From assembly GCA_002483445.1 (NCBI GenBank), contig DLHY01000036.1, positions 1-60,626 of the forward strand: a stretch of 60,626 nt of DNA. Reading direction: 5' to 3'. The stretch comes from Blastocatellia bacterium UBA7656. GTDB taxonomy: Bacteria > Acidobacteriota > Blastocatellia > UBA7656. The notes under the pieces were generated by a model, which had not been told where the DNA came from, did no database searches, and saw only the letters and a program-made list of their open reading frames with translations. The translations under genes were made by a program, and so were the position numbers. Below, one piece after another: positions 51,343-59,279 of the stretch (the first letter of the stretch is position 1; every line of letters begins with the position of its first letter).

Positions 51343-52872
51343 TCATCGCTGCGCCGCTTTCGCTTTTCTTTCAGCCCTCGCTTTTGTCACCATCTGTTTC
51401 ACTTCAGCCAGCAGTGTCGGGCCGTGATAAGGAATTCCATCCTTGATCGTCCATTCCACGCCGCCTGTTTTTACCGCTTTGCCATCGCGCATCTCTTCAA
51501 TGCCTGTCGGGTAAAGCACTTTGAAATTTTCGAGTGGATTGCCGTTGACGACGATCAGATCAGCCGCAAATCCTGCTCGCACGCGACCGAGGTTTTCCTG
51601 CTGGCCAAGTATGCGCGCGTTGTTGCCCGTCGCGTGCTGAATCACCTTGAGCGGATGAAATCCCGCTTCCTGATGAAGCTCAAGCTCGCGTATCAAACCG
51701 AAGCCGTACATCTGATATATAAAACCCGCGTCTTCGCCCGCGCCTATCAGGCCGCCGCGCTGCTCGAACTCTCTCAACGCACGCATCCATATCCGATAGT
51801 TTTCTTTCCAGAAAACTTCATCCGTAGAACTCCATCCGATGAAGTACGATCCGTGATGCGCGGGGTCGGGACGGAAATAATCTTCAAGCGTCGGATGCAA
51901 CAGATCGGCAAACCATGGCTGCGACTGCGCGCGTTGAAGATCGCGGCTCGCTTCGTAAATCACCATCGTCGGATCCCACGCCACTCCCGACTCGACCATT
52001 CCATCAAGCACCTCCATCAATTTGTCCCAGTCCGCCTCGCGCCACAATCGACCGGCATAACGAAAACGATCAACCTCGTTGTTGTAATTATACGTGGAAG
52101 GAAAATTCTGCCTGCCGCTCGGAATGGCCGCGTCCGGTATGCCGTACCAATGCTCTATCGTCGTCGTTCCGAATTTTATGTCATCCCATGCGTTGGTCTC
52201 TTCGACGCCGACGTGATGGGCCACGCGAAGGCCGACCTTGTGAGCTTCATCGAGCATGGCTGAGAGTATGTCGCGATCCGTTCCCAAAATTTTAATCCCG
52301 TCAGCGCCCGCCTCTTTCAACTCGCGCACGCGAGCGCGGGCCGCTTCCGCATTGCGCGGCGTGGGGCGTTGAGCGAACAGCGCGTAGACGAACAGGCGCG
52401 GCGCGGCGACTTCTCCACGCGCGCTTTTCTCCCTGAGCGCGAGCGTCTTTTTCATATCGCTTCCCACATCGCGAACCGTCGTGATGCCGCACGCAAGCCA
52501 TAGCTTCAAACAATAATCTACAGGCATCGCTACGCCTCCGCGCTCGTCCTGAACATGGCCGTGAGCGTTGATGAGTCCCGGCAGAACGTACTTGCCCGCA
52601 GCATCGATTTCCGCGTCGCCTTCGGGTCTTCGTGCGCGGCCTTCCTTGAGAGCCACCGGGTCGAGCGGCACGACTTCAGCGATTCGATTGCCTTCGATCA
52701 CTATGTCTTTAGGCCCGGAAGCGGGCGTGCCATTTCCATCGACAACCATCGCGCCGCGAATGACGAGGCGCGGATACCGCTTGCCGCTCTCGATCTTCTG
52801 TCGAGTTTGCGCAAAGGACAGGGACGTGATGAGTGAGAGAGTCAGGATCGCAATCAGTAATCGTAGCCGCAT
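51343..52872 (-). CDS. Secreted metal-dependent amidohydrolase
   Basis: A 509-residue TIM-barrel hydrolase with a signal peptide (LLIAILTLSLITSLSFAQ). Metal ligands are visible in PGLINAHGHV, then HHVGVEE, TTTIEHWYG and a GAGEDAGF segment near the last aspartate; AADLIVVNGNPLENF is typical of the imidazolonepropionase-like group. The position of Lys in GADGIKILG suits a carboxylated-lysine or related bridging site. The substrate is unknown. GAGGTG lies eight bases before the ATG. A 9-bp tandem repeat begins 17 bases upstream of the gene. Confidence 0.92.
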   Translation of the reverse strand: MRLRLLIAILTLSLITSLSFAQTRQKIESGKRYPRLVIRGAMVVDGNGTPASGPKDIVIEGNRIAEVVPLDPVALKEGRARRPEGDAEIDAAGKYVLPGLINAHGHVQDERGGVAMPVDYCLKLWLACGITTVRDVGSDMKKTLALREKSARGEVAAPRLFVYALFAQRPTPRNAEAARARVRELKEAGADGIKILGTDRDILSAMLDEAHKVGLRVAHHVGVEETNAWDDIKFGTTTIEHWYGIPDAAIPSGRQNFPSTYNYNNEVDRFRYAGRLWREADWDKLMEVLDGMVESGVAWDPTMVIYEASRDLQRAQSQPWFADLLHPTLEDYFRPDPAHHGSYFIGWSSTDEVFWKENYRIWMRALREFEQRGGLIGAGEDAGFIYQMYGFGLIRELELHQEAGFHPLKVIQHATGNNARILGQQENLGRVRAGFAADLIVVNGNPLENFKVLYPTGIEEMRDGKAVKTGGVEWTIKDGIPYHGPTLLAEVKQMVTKARAERKAKAAQR

Positions 52873-52888
52873 AGGATTTTCACCTCTA

Positions 52889-52949
52889 AGAGTCTTGAGA
52901 GTCTTGAGAGTCTTGAGAGTCTTGAGAGTCTTGAGAGTCTTGAGAGTCT
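52889..52949. repeat. 9-bp tandem repeat agagtcttg
   Basis: Six perfect copies of agagtcttg (52889-52942) and a partial seventh (to 52949). It lies immediately upstream of the amidohydrolase gene, 17 bases before its start codon. A related inverted block stands at 53078-53118. Translation through it gives only a repeated artefact. Confidence 0.95.
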
Positions 52950-52966
52950 GGCATCAGGAAAACGAG

Positions 52967-53070
52967 TTATAGCGGTTTGAGATTGCGTACGACTCGATAG
53001 ATGCCTTTTAGCCTGTAATTATGAGGCTTTTTTATCGATACTGGTCGCACCCAACTGAGAACCGCTATAA
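52967..53070. repeat. MITE-like element with TTATAGCGG-type inverted ends, copy 2
   Basis: ttatagcggtt (52967-52977) and aaccgctataa (53060-53070) form an 11-bp perfect inverted repeat around about 80 bases. The same ends, with one base changed, bound the element at 32872-33013. It is nested between the two halves of the agagtc repeat. Confidence 0.55.
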
Positions 53071-53077
53071 GCCTTCG

Positions 53078-53118
53078 GACTCTCAAGACTCTCTGGACTC
53101 TATAGACTCTCTGGACTC
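53078..53118. repeat. Inverted partner of the agagtcttg repeat
   Basis: gactctcaagactctc and its neighbours (gactctctg, gactctata) are the reverse complement of the agagtc/agagtcttg units at 52889-52949. Together the blocks could pair across about 130 bases. It ends three bases before the ligase stop codon. Confidence 0.8.
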
Positions 53119-53120
53119 AA

Positions 53121-54695
53121 TTAATGCACGCGCTTTTCGTACCCGCTCCAGTACTTTTCGCGCAGTTCCTTCTTCAGAATTTTTCCCGTGCCGCCTTTGG
53201 GCAGTGAGTCGACAAACTCAATCGACTTGGGAATCTTGAAACCGGGCAACTTCGTCCGGCAATAATCGATCAGGTCTTTGTCAGTTATCGCCTCGCCGGG
53301 TTTGAGTACGACGAGGGCTTTGGGAACCTCGCCCCACTTATCATCAGGCACAGCAATCACCGCGCACTCAAGCACGGACGGATGAGAATAGATCGCTTTT
53401 TCGACCTCTATCGAAGAGATGTTCTCGCCGCCCGATATGATGATGTCCTTTTTGCGATCAACTATGAGGTAATAGCCCTCCTTGTCGACTACGGCCATAT
53501 CGCCAGTGTGAAACCATCCGTCGCGGATGAGGCGCGCGGTTTCTTCTTCGAGCTTCCAGTATCCGGCCATCACATTGTCGGCTCGCACGACTATCTCGCC
53601 GACGCTCACTCCATCGTGAGGCAGGTGATTATCGTCGGCGTCCATTATGCTCATCTCCACTCCGGGGAGCGGGTAGCCGGTCATCGCTTGCCTTCGCCAT
53701 CGCTCCTCGTCAGGCAAATCCTTGAGATGATCTTTGATGAACGAGAATGTCAGTTGTGGAATTGTCTCCGTCAATCCGTAGCCGCCGTAGGCTCGGCATC
53801 CGATTTTCTGCTCGATCTCGCGGATGAGATCGGGCGGAGAAGCCGCGCCTCCGAGTCCGACGTATTCGAGACTCGACAGCTCATACTTTTCAAGATCGGG
53901 GTGATGAATGAGCGCGACGGCCATAGTCGGCACCATCGAAAAGTGCGTGACTCTCTCCGTGTGTATGAGTTGCAGCACCTCGCCGGGATCGAATTTTTTG
54001 ATCATAACGTGGCGCGCTCCGACACAGGTGATAGTGTGCGGCGTACCCCAGCCGTTGACGTGAAAAAGCGGGATGGTGTGAAGCTGAACCACTTTGTCAT
54101 CCGGTTTGTGACCAGCGATGGCCTGAAGAGCATGAAGATAAAGATTGCGATGAGTCATCATCACGCCTTTGGGGTTTGCCGTCGTGCCTGATGTGTAAAA
54201 CAACTCGGCCAGGTCATCGTCTTGGATATCCGGGGGCGGCTTGAAATCGGCTCTGGCAGCCGAAATCAGGGATTCATAGTGCAGGCCGTCTGCTTCTTCG
54301 AGCGAGATGAAATGTTTTATGGTCGGAGCCTGCGATCTCAAAGCCGCGACGAGCGGGGCGAAATCCTGATTGTAAAAGAGCGCGACTGTTTCGGAGTCGT
54401 TTAGTATGAAAGCGATCTCTTCGGGCGTCAGTCGAATGTTCAAAGGGAGCAGCACGGCTCCCATCTGAACCACTCCGTAGTAAGCTTCGAGTAATTGATG
54501 GCTGTTATAACCGAGCCAGGCGACTCTCTCGCCTCGATTGATACCGAGATCGACGAGGGCGTTAGATAAACGATCAGCGCGCTGGCCGAACTCGCGGTAA
54601 GTAAGGCGCACATCTCCATCGATGATGCCGATTTTGTTTCCGAATTCCTGCACGGCACGATCTTTGAATCTGATTGGCGTAAGCGTAAGGTTCAT
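53121..54695 (-). CDS. Fatty-acyl-CoA ligase
   Basis: A 524-residue adenylate-forming enzyme. Motifs: LFYTSGTTANPKGVMMTHRN, YGGYGLTETIPQLTFSF, DGWFHTGDMAVVDKEGY, DRKKDIIISGGENISS and the C-terminal PKGGTGKILKKELRE with the catalytic Lys. It would make acyl-CoA from a medium or long fatty acid. It is a paralog of the ligase at 56117, with a nuclease-like gene between them. No beta-oxidation gene is seen nearby. No clear ribosome site lies before the ATG at 54695. Confidence 0.94.
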   Translation of the reverse strand: MNLTLTPIRFKDRAVQEFGNKIGIIDGDVRLTYREFGQRADRLSNALVDLGINRGERVAWLGYNSHQLLEAYYGVVQMGAVLLPLNIRLTPEEIAFILNDSETVALFYNQDFAPLVAALRSQAPTIKHFISLEEADGLHYESLISAARADFKPPPDIQDDDLAELFYTSGTTANPKGVMMTHRNLYLHALQAIAGHKPDDKVVQLHTIPLFHVNGWGTPHTITCVGARHVMIKKFDPGEVLQLIHTERVTHFSMVPTMAVALIHHPDLEKYELSSLEYVGLGGAASPPDLIREIEQKIGCRAYGGYGLTETIPQLTFSFIKDHLKDLPDEERWRRQAMTGYPLPGVEMSIMDADDNHLPHDGVSVGEIVVRADNVMAGYWKLEEETARLIRDGWFHTGDMAVVDKEGYYLIVDRKKDIIISGGENISSIEVEKAIYSHPSVLECAVIAVPDDKWGEVPKALVVLKPGEAITDKDLIDYCRTKLPGFKIPKSIEFVDSLPKGGTGKILKKELREKYWSGYEKRVH

Positions 54696-54921
54696 TCGTT
54701 TCCCCGCAAAATATGTTATGGATGGAGCGAAAAGAGTAGCCTGTCACCGTGAGGTGTTGCAAGCGGCAGCTTTGAGCCTTTCTTGTTTTCTTCGGCTGGG
54801 TGGCGTGTGCGGAGAGGTCTTATGGGTGCCTAGCCCAAACAGGTCGAGGAAAACGATGAACAGAAGAAATGCTCTTGTCCGAAGACGACTGTCTAAAAGC
54901 GTGTTGAGAAATTGAAACCTC

Positions 54922-55096
54922 GCGCCGAAGGCGCAGCGAGAAGGTAGCCAGACGTGCAACGTCTGGTACGAAGCATTCAGATTTCGCGCTCTGAAAGAGC
55001 GCAAGAATATTCTCCCGCGTCTCCAACGCGGAAAGGGGCCTCTCATCTGTTCCAGAGGTTTCACCTCTGGCTACCTTCTTCACGCCGCTTCGCGGC
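54922..55096. repeat. Multi-hairpin intergenic element
   Basis: The gap 54696-55119 holds no gene but a clover-like set of perfect stems. An outer 13-bp stem (agaaggtagccag 54939-54951, ctggctaccttct 55067-55079) encloses gcgctc/gagcgc (54986-54991, 54997-55002) and ccgcgt/acgcgg (55015-55020, 55026-55031). Two arms overlap the outer stem and so form alternatives: ccagacgt/acgtctgg (54948-54966) and ccagaggt/acctctgg (55052-55070). Flanking hairpins are gcgcc/ggcgc (54922-54934) and gccgc/gcggc (55084-55096). Confidence 0.7.
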
Positions 55097-55119
55097 AAAA
55101 GACAATTTCTAATCGCGCT

Positions 55120-56085
55120 CTAAGAAAAGTCCTTGTTCCATTCACTCCAGTTTTCGTAAACTGGTTTCGAACTGATTTGGGAATTTCTAACCGACTCTGA
55201 GAATACACCCTCTGGTTGCCACAGAGCTATTCTACCCATCCCGCTTCCACTGATCAGGGTTCCAAGAAAGTAATCTGCTAGCCGCTGGATACTCGGATCT
55301 TCCCATGCCAGCTTTACGAGCAGCTTGCATATAAGTGCTCCTACAGGGGTAAAGCCGGAAACTTGGTTTTCTTGTTCAGGGCTTCGTCTAATGTAGCCTG
55401 TGATAATTAATTGCTCTGGCATACTCTGGGCTATAGAAGGGTGAGTTGTGTCCCTGATATCCTGTGCATCCAGATTTGCACTTCGAGCGGATGACCATGT
55501 TGCTAAGTCGGACACACAAATAAAGTCGAGCATTTCGCGCGGGTGCTTGATAAAGTCCTGATTGGCTTTATACAGCCAGTTTTCTATATTGTCGATTGGT
55601 TTCGACTCTGGTGATTTCCATACGTGAGAATGCGCTAAGAGGCCCATGATTATTGGACTATGTAGCTCTTTGTAGGGAGTACCAAATCGCCTTGGGATTG
55701 ACCTCCTTACCATTGATGCCCGCTCGATCGTTGCGCGAATATCTTCCCCTTTTAGCGTAAGCTTACACTCGAAGGCTGCTACAACTCCTCCAGCAAGATA
55801 CTGCTTTTTCTTCCGAAGCTTTTGGGGATATGTCGGCGATAGTACGATGACATCAAACTCTGGGCCGGAAGTCCCGTCAGCAGCCATGATTTTTCCTTTG
55901 GTTTCGATGTGGTAGGTTGGTGGTAACCAGTGTTCGAATATTTCAGCCCAAGTGTTTTCGCCTTCAGCCCCTGCAATGCTTGCATCTTCGTTTGACCGCT
56001 TCCGTATTCGTTCATATTCCGATGCAATGTTCTCGCTGACCTCTCGCATAAAGTCGTATAGGTCGTTTTGCTGCGTTTTAGTCAT
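55120..56085 (-). CDS. DUF6602 protein, PD-(D/E)XK nuclease-like
   Basis: A 321-residue soluble protein of the DUF6602 type: GAEGENTWAEIFEHWLP, YHIETKGKIMA, then GPEFDVIVLSP and VVAAFECKLTLKG, in which D, E and K form a PD-(D/E)XK-like site (FDV about 77, ECK about 104). The rest is less conserved. AAGGAA lies nine bases before the ATG. It stands alone between two acyl-CoA ligase genes on the same strand and is more AT-rich than they are, which suggests horizontal gain. Relatives are of unknown function; a defence or DNA-processing role is inference. Confidence 0.75.
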   Translation of the reverse strand: MTKTQQNDLYDFMREVSENIASEYERIRKRSNEDASIAGAEGENTWAEIFEHWLPPTYHIETKGKIMAADGTSGPEFDVIVLSPTYPQKLRKKKQYLAGGVVAAFECKLTLKGEDIRATIERASMVRRSIPRRFGTPYKELHSPIIMGLLAHSHVWKSPESKPIDNIENWLYKANQDFIKHPREMLDFICVSDLATWSSARSANLDAQDIRDTTHPSIAQSMPEQLIITGYIRRSPEQENQVSGFTPVGALICKLLVKLAWEDPSIQRLADYFLGTLISGSGMGRIALWQPEGVFSESVRNSQISSKPVYENWSEWNKDFS

Positions 56086-56116
56086 AGTAAGGATTCCTTT
56101 TCAAAGCGTTTTTCTG

Positions 56117-57676
56117 CTAGCTTATCCTCCGCTCGCGGCCCTGCCAGTGACGCTCGCGCAATTGCTTCTTCAATATCTTTCCCGTGCCGCCTTTCGGAAG
56201 CTCGCCTTCGAGGAATTCTATCGAGCGCGGCACTTTGTAATTGGCCAGTCGCTCGCGGCAAAAATCTGTCACGTCTTCTTCGCTTGCATGCTCTCCGTTG
56301 CGCAGGACTATACAGGCATGAACGGCTTCGCCCCAGTCCGCGTCAGGCACAGGAATGACTGCGGCTTCCTTGATCGCCGGATGCGCGTACAACACTGCTT
56401 CGACTTCGGTTGAAAAAACATTTTCGCCGCCCGTCACTATCATGTCCTTCTTGCGATCAACCAGATAGATGTATCCGTCTTCATCCGTAGTCGCAAGGTC
56501 GCCTGTGTGAAGCCACCCATCATAGAGCGCGTTCTCGGTGTCTTCCTCTCGCTTCCAATAGCCCAGCATGATGTTAGGGCCGCGCGCCACTATCTCGCCT
56601 ACTTCGCCCGGTTGCGCATCCGCGCCGTCCGCTGTCACCACCCGCACTTCGACTCCTTCAACGGGCTTTCCGCACGATGACAATCTTCGCAGACTCTTTT
56701 CATCCGTGATGATGTGATCTTCCGGCATCAACACAGTCAGCAGCGGCGAGGCTTCCGTCAGCCCGTACCCTTGCCCGAAATCGCAACCGAATGCTTCCAT
56801 CGCGCGGCGCAGCATCTCAGGCGCGATGGGCGATGCGCCGTAGGTGATGAGTCTCAGCGACGAAAGATCAAACGACGCGAGATGGGGATGCTGAAGAATG
56901 AAATTGATCATCGTCGGCACGAGTATGGTCGTCGTGATGCGCTCGCGCGAGATGATCTCAAGCACCGACTGCGGATCGAATCGCGGAACGAAAGCCTGTG
57001 TGACCGCATGAACAGTGCTTGAAAAAACTGCCGCGCCGTCAGCGAGATGAAACATCGGCGCGGCGTGAAGAAAAATGTCGTCAGGTTCGTGGCGGCGATA
57101 TGGTTCGGAATGCCGTATGTTGGCCAGCATGTTCCGGTGTGTGAGCATAACGCCTTTGGGTTCGCCCGTCGTGCCGGAAGTGTAGAAGAGTCCAAGCAAA
57201 TCGTCTTCTTTCACTTCAGGCGCGTCGAAGGCAGGCGATGCGCCAGTAAGCAGTTCTTCATAAGCGATAAATCCTTCGGGCGCGTCATCGTCGAGAAAGA
57301 CGAAATGCTCGACCGTCGAGAGTTGCCCTCTGACGGATTCGATCAACGGAAGGAGCGCGCGGTCGACGAACAGGGCGCGCGATTCCGAATGATCGAGAAT
57401 GTATTTGACCTCCGAAGGGGGGATGCGGAAATTTATCGGCACGACGGCTGCGCCTAATTGCGGAACGCCGAAATAATATTCCAGAAAGCGATGGCAGTTG
57501 AAAGCGAGTATCGCCGCGCGGTCGCCGCGTTTCATCCCAAGAGCGGCCAGCGCGCTTGAAAGCCTATTCACTCTTTCATCAAGTTCAGTGAAAGACAAAC
57601 GCACGTTGCCGCAGATGATCGCCGTCTTCGCAGGGTTCGATGCGACGGCTTCTTTGAGTCCGGTGACTATATTCAT
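56117..57676 (-). CDS. Fatty-acyl-CoA ligase, paralog
   Basis: A 519-residue adenylate-forming enzyme: LFYTSGTTGEPKGVMLTHRN, GQGYGLTEASPLLTVLMP, DGWLHTGDLATTDEDGY, DRKKDMIVTGGENVFST and GGTGKILKKQLRERHWQ. AGGAG lies six bases before the ATG. It resembles the 53121 ligase throughout and likely arose by duplication, although a DUF6602 gene now separates them. The substrate is not defined. Confidence 0.94.
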   Translation of the reverse strand: MNIVTGLKEAVASNPAKTAIICGNVRLSFTELDERVNRLSSALAALGMKRGDRAAILAFNCHRFLEYYFGVPQLGAAVVPINFRIPPSEVKYILDHSESRALFVDRALLPLIESVRGQLSTVEHFVFLDDDAPEGFIAYEELLTGASPAFDAPEVKEDDLLGLFYTSGTTGEPKGVMLTHRNMLANIRHSEPYRRHEPDDIFLHAAPMFHLADGAAVFSSTVHAVTQAFVPRFDPQSVLEIISRERITTTILVPTMINFILQHPHLASFDLSSLRLITYGASPIAPEMLRRAMEAFGCDFGQGYGLTEASPLLTVLMPEDHIITDEKSLRRLSSCGKPVEGVEVRVVTADGADAQPGEVGEIVARGPNIMLGYWKREEDTENALYDGWLHTGDLATTDEDGYIYLVDRKKDMIVTGGENVFSTEVEAVLYAHPAIKEAAVIPVPDADWGEAVHACIVLRNGEHASEEDVTDFCRERLANYKVPRSIEFLEGELPKGGTGKILKKQLRERHWQGRERRIS

Positions 57677-57693
57677 AGGTTCTCCTGCGGAGA

Positions 57694-57768
57694 AGATGTC
57701 AGATATTGGATGTTAGATGTTAGTCGGAGCGACCTCTACTGACATCCAGCCTCTGACATCTAACATCT
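57694..57768. repeat. AGATGTTAG-type hairpin repeat, copy 1
   Basis: agatgtcagatattggatgt (57694 onward) pairs, with changes, with the right arm ctgacatctaacatct ending at 57768. The unit agatgt(t/c)ag recurs in each arm. It lies between the divergent ligase and permease genes. Copies 2 and 3 are at 59175 and 60550. The gap 57769-57889 shows no gene. Confidence 0.7.
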
Positions 57769-57889
57769 ATTTTGTTTGAGCGTTCGCAGGATAAAGAAAA
57801 AGGGCCGGGATTGTAAAGCCTCGTCGCGCAGGCGAAAACAGGAAACGATAGGTTTGACCGGCTCTCTTCTAGCAGTTATAACAAAAGAG

Positions 57890-59176
57890 ATGGCCGCTTC
57901 CACAACACCCTTGAATAATCTGGCCGTCGATGCGACGGACGAAAAGTATCATGGGACAGCCGGATTTTTCGAATACGTCAGCGTGGCGATGGATTCTCTG
58001 CGCGCAAATAAACTGCGCTCCTTTCTCACCCTGCTCGGCATCATCATCGGCATCACTTCGATCATCTCGGTCATCTCGATCATCAACGGACTGGACATCT
58101 ACTGGAAACAGAAGGTATCGAACTTCGGCCCCAACACTTTCGTCATCACTCAGTTTCCCATCACGACGGACTTCGACAAGTTCATCGAGATGCTCAAACG
58201 CAACCCTGAAATTCGCAGCGAGGACGCCGAAGCGATTCGCCGCCAGTGTGCGTCGTGCGATCAGGTCGGAGTCGAGACTCACAAAGAAGTCCGCGTGCGC
58301 TACCAGAACAGATCGCTCGAACAGATCGATATGGGTGGGATGACGCCCAACATAATGGAGATCGAAGGCAAACACGTCGAATACGGACGCAGCCTCACTG
58401 ATTGGGAAGAAGATCATTCGCGATTCGTCGCCGTCATAGGATCCGAAGTTGCCGAGAAGCTTTTTCCGGGCGCTGACCCGATAGGCAAAGACCTTCAGAT
58501 CGGGGATCACTGGTTCACCATCGTGGGAGTAGGAGAGAAGCGCGGAACCGTCTTCGGATTCTCGCAGGATAATTATGTGAAGGTGCCGCTTTCGACTTTT
58601 CAGAAAATCTATGGCGCGCGCCGCACTGTCAACATCTCGATCAAGGCGCGGCAGGGCGAGATGCAGCAAGCCGAAGATCAGGCTCGGCTGGTGATGCGCA
58701 ATCGCCATAAGATCGATTACCACGGCGAAGACGATTTCGGATTGATCACCTCGGAGGGCGTGAACGAATTATTCAACAGTCTGACGCGAATAATTTTTTC
58801 CGTCTCTCTATTCGTCGTAGGCATATCGTTGGTCGTCGGCGGCATAGTGATAATGAACATCATGCTGGTGTCGGTCGTCGAGCGCACGAAAGAGATAGGC
58901 ATACGCAAGGCAGTAGGCGCGCGCCAACAGGATGTGATCAATCAATTCATGGTCGAATCCATAGTGTTGTGCTGCGCGGGCGGAGTTGGCGGCGTGGTGA
59001 TGGCTTATGGAATCTCGTGGCTCATCGCAAGCTTCACGCCGCTGCCGTCTTCGTTTCCGCTCTACGCGCCGATACTTGCATTCGTGCTATCGACGATCAT
59101 CGGAGTTTTTTTCGGCATCTATCCGGCGCGTCGCGCAGGGAGATTGGATCCGATTGAAGCGCTTCGCGCCGAGTAG
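57890..59176 (+). CDS. MacB/FtsX-like ABC transporter permease
   Basis: A 428-residue membrane protein. N-terminal helix LRSFLTLLGIIIGITSIISV, a large MacB-type periplasmic domain (about 75-290), and three C-terminal helices with the motif VERTKEIGIRKAVGARQQDV and the end PARRAGRLDPIEALRAE. Paired permeases of this type act with a MacB-like ATPase to drive outward transport or mechanotransmission. ATG 57890 is chosen by the family N-terminus; its ribosome site is weak. A frame from TTG 57776 would begin inside the repeat. No ATPase gene is in the window. Confidence 0.93.
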   Translation: MAASTTPLNNLAVDATDEKYHGTAGFFEYVSVAMDSLRANKLRSFLTLLGIIIGITSIISVISIINGLDIYWKQKVSNFGPNTFVITQFPITTDFDKFIEMLKRNPEIRSEDAEAIRRQCASCDQVGVETHKEVRVRYQNRSLEQIDMGGMTPNIMEIEGKHVEYGRSLTDWEEDHSRFVAVIGSEVAEKLFPGADPIGKDLQIGDHWFTIVGVGEKRGTVFGFSQDNYVKVPLSTFQKIYGARRTVNISIKARQGEMQQAEDQARLVMRNRHKIDYHGEDDFGLITSEGVNELFNSLTRIIFSVSLFVVGISLVVGGIVIMNIMLVSVVERTKEIGIRKAVGARQQDVINQFMVESIVLCCAGGVGGVVMAYGISWLIASFTPLPSSFPLYAPILAFVLSTIIGVFFGIYPARRAGRLDPIEALRAE

Positions 59177-59275
59177 ATGTCAGAGGATAGATGTTAGATG
59201 TTAGTGGACGCTGAAAACCCGTTGGACTGTCACGCTTCGTATCCGCCAACCTCTAACATCTGACATCGAACATCT
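59175..59275. repeat. AGATGTTAG-type hairpin repeat, copy 2
   Basis: Left arm agatgtcagaggatagatgt starts on the last two bases of the permease stop TAG; right arm ctctaacatctgacatcgaa with catct ends four bases before the next ATG. The repeat fills the whole gap between the two permease genes and leaves no Shine-Dalgarno for the second. Confidence 0.75.
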
Positions 59276-59279
59276 GAAC

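Noticed and set aside
52889..52949. Possible CRISPR array
   Set aside because: The 9-bp units are contiguous, with no spacers, and no cas genes are in the window.
52568..52972. Open frame ending in repeated RVL residues
   Set aside because: The repeats are a translation of the agagtcttg tandem array; the rest is antisense to the amidohydrolase.
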